Source: Temnothorax longispinosus (lineage: Eukaryota; Arthropoda; Insecta; Hymenoptera; Formicidae). Taken from it: a stretch of 64,000 nt of DNA. The notes under the pieces were generated by a model. The model was not told the DNA's origin. It was given only the letters and a program-made list of their open reading frames with translations, and did not search any database. A program made the position numbers and the translations under genes. The DNA lies in contig NC_092365.1 in the NCBI RefSeq assembly GCF_030848805.1, forward strand, positions 18,839,049 to 18,903,048, written 5' to 3'. Below, in pieces: positions 56,931 to 64,000 of this stretch; the first letter of the stretch is position 1, and each line of letters begins with the position of its first letter.

Positions 56931-59900
56931 TTTCTCGAGATAGATAGCTCGCTCGATCGATTGGGCGCACGAACAGGGTTGTATTCTGTGTAGAACAGCT
57001 CAATAAACGCATGCAACTCAACGATTGACTGCGGAAATAGCGAAGGAGGTAGCGCCGAGAAAGAGAGAGCGGATAAGAAAAAGCGCCTGATGTAACCAAA
57101 GTAGTCGGCATTTCGGAATTTATTACATATCAGACACATTCGGCTTTTACTACCAGGTGCATCACGTGAAATGCACTTCCTGTCAAAGAGTTAAAGCATT
57201 ACTCTCTTCTTTATCCCCTTTATTATTATTCGAAAGTCAGTTTTTGCATACTTATATAAAACGATTGTTTCCCTTCTCAGCAGCGTAACGGAATCCTGAA
57301 TTCTTATTGTTACTATCTTGTTACTTATTATTTTATGAAAAGAACTGAATAATCGTTATATTTTTTTAAGTTTGCCTTTATTTTTAGCGTGCAATACGAG
57401 CAGGCAAATATTTCTTCTATATTACAATAATAATTTTTTAAATTAATTTCCATCAACCTTTCAATTTGAAGAATCTATAAAATTGGAGAATAATTGAAAT
57501 CAATATTACTACATTTTCAAGTAATATTCACTCGCGGCTATTAAACGAACCATCATTTACAACATGTTCGGACGCGTATCTGATTCTCGCATCGCTGTCA
57601 ATTGGAATTGCACACGCAGCGGTATCTGTAATCGAATTTATGCTATTCCTGTCTGACCGCGGTTCTTATCCGCGTACTTATTTATCCCGCCTTATTTACG
57701 TTCGCCAGAACTCACGCTTCTTTATCGCATTTCAGCAGTTACTTTGTAAGCACAAACCAGGCTAATCGATTTCCGTTGCCGAATCGCTTCTACGTCGCGG
57801 AACAACCGTACCGAAGGGGATAGAGGGCATGGATGTATTTATGGATATCCCGAACGAGCGCGTCGTCGCTGGGGCCACCCGAATGCCACCCAGGAGATGT
57901 GGTCCGGGGATGAAACCAATTTTCGACGGTGTCTATATAAATCAGATCTTGTTTCGCGCAGGTACCGTCAGCGCTGCAACGCTGTGGCCCCCGACGAGTT
58001 CTCTCCATCAGACGCACGTCCGGGTTTCCCCCGCCCCTTTTGTTCGCTCGCCGAATGGCCCTTTGAAAATCAAGTTAAAAAGGGGGTCAATATTTATTAG
58101 ACGGTTTCTAATGAAACATTTTAAATGCATGGGACCCACGGTTGGTACCGTCCCGTAGTTCGTACCTCGCTTCTCTTGCACACGCAACCGATCCCCCCTT
58201 ACGCAATCTCCGTCCTCTGCCGATCGTGACTCCCCGTCCGCGTTATCTCCCGCATATTTGACATTAAAACGCTATGAATCGTTTCCTTCTGCCTTACCCT
58301 GTGCTACGCACGTACGACCAGCCTGCCCGTAACTCCTCGCGCGAAGAGTACCGAGGCGAGTATTTTAGGCATCATCAAGGGTCAAATTTATGCCGAGATA
58401 ATAAAATTAAAATTTCATCTGTAAGAATAAGAAATTGATTTTAAACAGTGCTGAAGGAACGAAGTTGATCGTCTCGTAATTTAGTATGCCGTGTCCTGAA
58501 TGCCATTTCGTTGTCGTCGAGTTCTTCCTTCACAATATATATAGTGCAACACCGAAGTACGAAATTACTAGTATCGCGATCACTTGAATCAATACCGACA
58601 GATTAGGGTGACTCTAGTAGTAGATTAGTATATACCAGCGTGGAAAATAATTGGTGTACAAAATCCTACCAAATTTTGCAAAAATCGCGTATTTTTCCGG
58701 TTGCGAGAACATTTAAATGGCCCTTCGTTACATTCATTCGCTGCTGGTGTAAAATGTCACCCCGGCTTTGCGAATGAAGAAGCATGGCGTATTCTCGCTC
58801 TCGCAGGAAACAGAAAGGGAGAAGGCAAACAGAGAAAATAGAGGCGAGTTTTACGAGTGGAGGCATTTTTCTCGCGGCAAGAAGCGAAACTCGTTACCTC
58901 TCACGACTCTCACACCGTCTCGTTTAGATGCCGCGCAAAAAGCAGATTGTTAAAAAAGAAAGGAAAACATCGGGGGCGCGAGCGAGATGTCGCTCTCCGG
59001 CCGCGTGAGAGAAAACGTGAGATATCAGTTGCAAGTAGAAATGTCGCAACGCAAATCTCAAATAGCTGGCTGAGTGCGAGCGTTCTTAGGACCTCCTCTG
59101 ACTGACAAGTTCGCGCATTCGTTTGTTATCCTGCGAAAGTAGATATATCTACCAATAAATTGAACTGTCTAGCAGTTGTGATTGATCGTTTCTAAAGTTG
59201 CGATAACTTTGCGAGTCTTCGTGATGAAGTTAGATACTTCGTTATTAATTCACATGACGACTGTGTCATTTTTGTTCGTCGCTCCCGAAGGTCCTTGTTC
59301 AAATTAAAAACCGCATTTGATATAGGTGAGCTGTAAATTCGTCTCGCGATAATTTCGTAGTCGATAAGTATGCACGCGAAATCGTCCAACCGATATAAAA
59401 TTGCATAGTCATCGACTTTAATGATGTCGTTTCGCGCAATAAGACGGCTAATCCTGTAAACTGGTTGATGTTGTATAAAAAAGGGAATGCGGAGATTAGC
59501 GAGACGACCAAGGATTACTTCGAATAGGCTTAATTCGAAGAAGGTAAAACGTTTTGGGTAATTGACCAGCCATCGCGAACGCAGTTAAAACAAGAAAAAA
59601 AAGGAGATGCAACAAACTGCAGATTCACTGAATCTTAAACCTGCTGTAAAATTTTTTATTATGTTTCCTTCAAGCGAGGCGCCTTTAATTCGCACGGTCG
59701 GAGAAATTTAATATTTTATAAACATTCATCTCTTCCAGAAAGCATTACTTATGATAATGCTAATGGTACTTATGTAAGTATTCACTACATTAAATCTGCA
59801 TCATTATTTCTGTCAAATCTTTACGATGAAAGGCAATAATTATTATTATTCAAATCGATCTCTCTGCTAACCGAAACTTTATCGTTCATAATACTTTAAT

Positions 59901-60103
59901 GCGACGGGACGGTCGCCATGGCGTAATCGCTAATTTCGTTTAGAGCAAGGATATTTCTCAGACCCAGAAAGCGTTTATGCTCCTGTGCCCTCGCAAGAGG
60001 AAACTTGTAGGAGAAAGAGTAGTATAAGTCGTGGGTAGACAGGAGCTAGTGGTCCCCCGGCGACATCTTCTTCCTGACTGTTTCCACCTGAAACCTGAAA
60101 CTA
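56931..60103. other. noncoding mosaic
   Basis: AT-rich at 57200-57540 and 59590-59880, CpG-richer at 57780-58340 and 58760-59090. Frames up to 109 codons (57829-58158) have no recognised content. Nothing else seen. Confidence 0.45.
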
Positions 60104-60129
60104 ATGGCGTCTTCCACTTTGGTACCTCG
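60104..60129 (+). CDS. possible first coding exon (very weak)
   Basis: ATG at 60104 opens MASSTLVP followed by a consensus donor TCG|GTAAGT (GT at 60130). No partner exon was identified, and a GTAAGT is expected many times in 64 kb. A second ATG with a good CACC context starts an 81-codon Ser/Pro-rich frame at 60176. Confidence 0.1.
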
Positions 60130-60218
60130 GTAAGTAACTAAGTGTGTAACTAATCACGCGCGCAGCGCGTTCACCATGTCGTCCCTCTCTTTCTACTGCT
60201 CTCCTTTCGTTCCAGTAA

Positions 60219-60241
60219 CCAGCAGCAGCAGCAGCAGCAGG
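60219..60241. repeat. (AGC)n trinucleotide repeat
   Basis: Seven AGC units, read as serine in the plus frame from 60176 and alanine in the opposing frame. Confidence 0.95.
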
Positions 60242-60421
60242 AGCCATTCCACTGTGGCTTTCGTGCGTCTGTGTGTGGACGTGGAGCAAGGACTCGTCGT
60301 TCGATTAATCTCCGCTAATACTTACTCGCTACTTCGGCACACCTCTCCACCCTTTCGGTCGTCGGCCACACCGCCTCGCGTCGGCCCCTTGTCCTTGCTA
60401 CCTCTCCGAGAGGTAATTTAA

Positions 60422-61300
60422 CCTCGATGCCTTTTCCCCTACCCCGGACGCTCGATCTATCGGTTACTAATGCCTACCCGCCACCGTCTGGGATTGGCAA
60501 TCATTTTCATGAGTTCATTCCCGATGCGGGATTCGAGAAGCCAATGAGCCGGGGATTGCTCCTAGCCCACCTGCGCGACCGCGCGTTCGTTCATCTGTCC
60601 ATCCCGCGCCGTCGCGTCGCTTCTGTGTGTGGGAGTCGATGGGTTCGAGATACATGATCGATACGAGCCCGCGGTGTAATTGGATGATATTATTTGCCTT
60701 GCCCCCGATATATTTATTTATGAGGCGTTACATTTTTCCACTTGGAGATCCGTGATTCGATTTTCTTCTTGGCGAATACGTTATCTCGATTGAAATTTTT
60801 CAACGGATTCTTCTTGGGTTTATATTCTTTCATATCGAAGCTTTTCTACGTTTTTACGATATGCTCAATGTTACGCGATACGATATACGTGTCTACGTAT
60901 TTTGAAGTGTCCTCTGCATTGATTTAGAGATTCTTTCGAGAAAGCAGGTAATTCTAAGTTTGAGTTATGTAACAACTTATAATGTAAAAAAAGAAATGGG
61001 ATAATACTTTACAGTCACCAAAGCTGCGAGTTTAGAAAGAAAAATTCCGAGGTTTATATCCTCTGTCGTAAAGTCGGAGTGAAGTTTTCTGCAGTTTTCT
61101 GAGTACAATTTTTCGAGCTTTGCATATCTGATTTTGGACTGCTGGTGGACAATTACGTATAATTCATATATCTAATATCCTTCTAAAAGATATATATCCG
61201 TTTACATAATGATGCTCCAGTTCCGTTTTTCTTTTTACCGCGTACATTAAGAATTCTAGCTACTAGTTACAATGATATTAATAGATATGTTTAATTAGTA
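60422..61300. other. noncoding block
   Basis: CpG-rich to 60680, then AT-rich. No supportable gene. Confidence 0.5.
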
Positions 61301-61506
61301 GCCCGTGAGGTTTAATTAACGGCCAGTGACGAGGTCGTGCGGCCAACGTCCGTAATAGTGAGATAGAGAGAAGTCGGCAACCGGGAGCATTGTATGTATA
61401 TGCAACAGAGGCGACGCGCGTAACTGACTGCACGGTTCGCGCGTTACATTGCAGAACGCGTACCGGAGAAATAGCAGCACCAACGAGAGAAAGAGGAGAC
61501 AGAGGG

Positions 61507-61522
61507 AGAGAGAGAGAGAGAA
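61507..61522. repeat. (GA)n microsatellite
   Basis: Eight GA units within a longer purine-rich tract. Confidence 0.9.
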
Positions 61523-61636
61523 AGGGACAGAGGGATTGTCGGCGCATGCAGAGACGCAAAGGCATGTATAACACGTGGGTGTGCACATTCTGGTGACTGT
61601 TTGCATTGCAATCCCACCGTAAACCCGTTCTTCCGC

Positions 61637-61660
61637 GCGACGCGACGCGACGCGACGCGG
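61637..61660. repeat. (GCGAC)n short tandem repeat
   Basis: Between four and five GCGAC units head to tail. Confidence 0.9.
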
Positions 61661-61713
61661 GTACACGACGCTTATTATTCCCGAATTCAGAGAACGAGTC
61701 GAGAGTCCACGAC

Positions 61714-61734
61714 CATCGTACGAATCGTACGATG
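61714..61734. repeat. 21-base near-perfect palindrome
   Basis: Ten-base arms CATCGTACGA and TCGTACGATG flank a single A at 61724. It could bind a dimeric protein or form a cruciform; nothing nearby says which. Confidence 0.9.
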
Positions 61735-62452
61735 CGCGGCAACACCTGTGCGTTATTCCTGGGAAACACGTGCCGCGCAACGTCGACGCACACCGCGAGC
61801 GCGCGTATCAACGAAGCGATAATTGACACCGAGAGAGACTTGGATAGGAAATCGACACAACGACAAATATTTGTTCGACGAATGGAACGATGCGCGAAGA
61901 CGGGGGAAAGCCGGCTAAGCAGGAAACTTCGTACTGTTGTCAGATAGTTATATAGTAAGTGCGAGAATAGCGACGGGGTGGATCGCTAATAACCGAGGGG
62001 TGTGTATTCTTAAGTTGGGTCGATGAGGCTGAAAGACGCCCCGAAGCGACCGCTTGTCGTGTAATCGCAATGATGCGACGGGGACCAACGAAGGTGATTA
62101 TCGCTGCCGCTTAATTTTTTGCTGCAGCTCTGCACGAAACGCACGAAAGCATTTAAACGATGCTCGGCCTCGCTCATTCACCGAGGTATCGCTTATGCGC
62201 AACATGGCCGATATCATGGGCGCCGATAAGGGCTGGCGATCGGTATAATTCGATAAATCGGCCACTCGGCGGAATTCGCATGTGCGATAAATCCTCAGAG
62301 CGAGCCGACCAGATAAACGTCGCGAACGCGCGGCGAAAGGGCAACACGAGGCGGTAATTGACAAGTGGCATCACCGAAACGGAAATTTGCGATAATGGCG
62401 GCACGGCTGTTGCCGCAGTGGGAGACGAAACCCGCGGGAAAAGAGAAAGAGG

Positions 62453-62476
62453 GAGAGAGAGAGAGAGAGAGAGAGA
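62453..62476. repeat. (GA)n microsatellite
   Basis: Twelve GA units followed by A6. Confidence 0.95.
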
Positions 62477-64000
62477 AAAAAGGACGCAGAGGGCGAATAA
62501 TAAATGAATTCCGTGGGCTAGCAGGTTTTTTATCGAGTGCCATACCCACGCCGAGGTGCTTTGACTCGTTAGCAGTTAGCAATAACATTCGTTATTTTTA
62601 TCATATCGCCGCGCCCGTTCGCTTCGCGGCCTTTATTCGGGTAGGAACACGTTTTGGTACTCGGGTCTTAAGATACCTCAAGATAGCCGCGCGCCGTGCC
62701 GCGCGCTGCTTAGACTTCTTATATCGCGGCGATATATCCGTTCCGTGTGAATACAGGGGGCTTCACGAACGAACGATCCCTTCCAACTCCCGGACCTAGC
62801 GAAACAAAATTCAATCCAAGGGCGAGTTTCGACGGTTTCGTTTTTCCTCGAAAATTTATCCATTCAATAATCGGCCCCTCGCGTCAGCCAACCAGGATGT
62901 TGTATAAGAAAGCCGGGCCTATATCTTCTCACCGTTTAATATATTTATCTTCGATCTTCTCGAGTCGCCTAACGACGAGCGGACCCGTGGGGATAATTAC
63001 TCATAAGAAATAAGCACGCACGAACGCACGCATGCACGCACAGGTTTACCGACACGGCGGGCATACCGATGTCTGGCCGGATTAATTACGCATTTTTTTT
63101 CTCCTCTTCTCCTTTTCCTGTCCGACGCGAGGATACGGTTTCCTTCCCCTCGGCGTTAGATCACGCGACGCCGACTTGTTTTCGCGTTACCCACACTCCC
63201 GCGAGTGAAGAAAAGGGAAAAAAGAGTAACACTTCCGCGGTACCAGGTTGGTCAGGGAGAAAGAGAGAAAGGACACCGTGCCACACAGCCATTTCCTTTT
63301 TTTCGGGCCTCGCGACGCAGGAAGGGAGCCCTTGTTGAACGAGATTCACACGTGTTGACGCGCGGGAAACGGGGTGTCGACGTTATCGTCGCGTTGACAA
63401 CCGCTCAATTATAATTGAACGCGCCGGTGACCTTTATTTTTCGAATTTATTCAAATACGCGAGATAAAGCGGGAGGACGCGGGCGGTTTCTTCGGGGTTG
63501 AAAAGGGCCAGCCGTGCGCGCTGCCGGAACGTTTAATGGGACAACCTGTTAATACGTGACATATGTTACTCACACGACTTAACGTTTCATATACATAACC
63601 AGTTATGTCGCCCTCCCCGGTTGTCTCTCGTTTGGATTATACGCTCTCTCTGTTCTGGCTCCGGTCTTCCTACTTCGACGAACCCGGGGATCATTCGCGT
63701 CAATGCACCGTGGATTCACTGCGGATATTGTGATAATCAATGTTGCACACAAGTTTGTGATCTTTATGAACTATTTCGAGCTAGCTGCATCGGCCTTTGC
63801 ACTTTTTCTTACTAATGCAGTTATTATCATGACAATACATCTAATTTAAATAAAGATGTAAAGTATACTGTAGCGTTTATACTTGAAATACGGGACTTGA
63901 GATTACTGTACGGTAAGTGGATAATTCATTCCGAAATTCTAATTACCTCTCATCGTGTCACGAATTTTAATTGCACACACCTTACTTCTTCAACGATTGC

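Larger units (their letters stand above)
61301..64000. other. CpG-rich noncoding mosaic
   Basis: Opposing frames of 154-183 codons (minus) and 113-144 codons (plus) are of the stop-poor kind. Holds the two GA tracts, the GCGAC repeat and the 21-base palindrome. The Cys-rich 64-codon frame at 63621-63815 starts at TTG and is unrecognised. Confidence 0.45.

Overview
This 64 kb window looks like gene-poor chromosomal DNA of an insect, most plausibly a hymenopteran and within that an ant. CpG dinucleotides are frequent rather than depleted, AT-rich blocks of about 0.3 to 1.5 kb alternate with GC- and CpG-rich blocks, and short (GA)n, (CT)n, (GCG)n and (TA)n microsatellites are everywhere. I see no operons, ribosome-binding sites, rRNA, tRNA, CRISPR array or recognisable viral gene. 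The lineage call is an inference from composition and texture; no gene identifies it. The window is best read as a long intergenic or intronic stretch.

Protein coding: no recognisable protein family is present. The longest open frames (up to about 220 codons) mostly lack an ATG, lie in GC-rich DNA where stops are rare, and are matched by equal frames on the other strand. The better candidates are all weak: a two-exon model at 12.4-12.8 kb with a GT-AG intron of 162 bases that keeps the frame; a two-exon model at 5.7-6.8 kb; an ATG-initiated frame with a membrane anchor at 40.7 kb; a 164-codon frame at 51.3 kb; a membrane-like frame at 37.5 kb; short secreted-peptide-like frames at 10.1 and 56.7 kb; and a patch at 48.5-48.8 kb (minus strand) where three frames in succession look coding.

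Repeats: the clearest structure is a family of about 95-140 bp sequences occurring at least six times, all in the same direction, between 33.25 and 36.87 kb, spaced 570-870 bases apart. Each has a constant core around ATCATTTGTC, usually preceded by a palindrome. In two copies the palindrome is 14 bases and perfect but of different sequence, changed symmetrically. A foldback element of about 310-360 bp with inverted ends lies at 25.2-25.6 kb. A small foldback insert bounded by a 13-base direct repeat lies at 6.25-6.39 kb. Several short tandem duplications and near-perfect palindromes are scattered through the window.

Layout: 0-12 kb, alternating AT and GC blocks with weak exon candidates; 12-13 kb, the best spliced model; 13-25 kb, noncoding mosaic; 25.2-25.6 kb, foldback element; 26-33 kb, noncoding mosaic; 33-37 kb, palindrome-bearing repeat cluster; 37-52 kb, noncoding mosaic with isolated ORF candidates; 52-64 kb, CpG-rich mosaic with palindromes and microsatellites. 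Nothing in the window lets me say how any of the candidate genes would work together.
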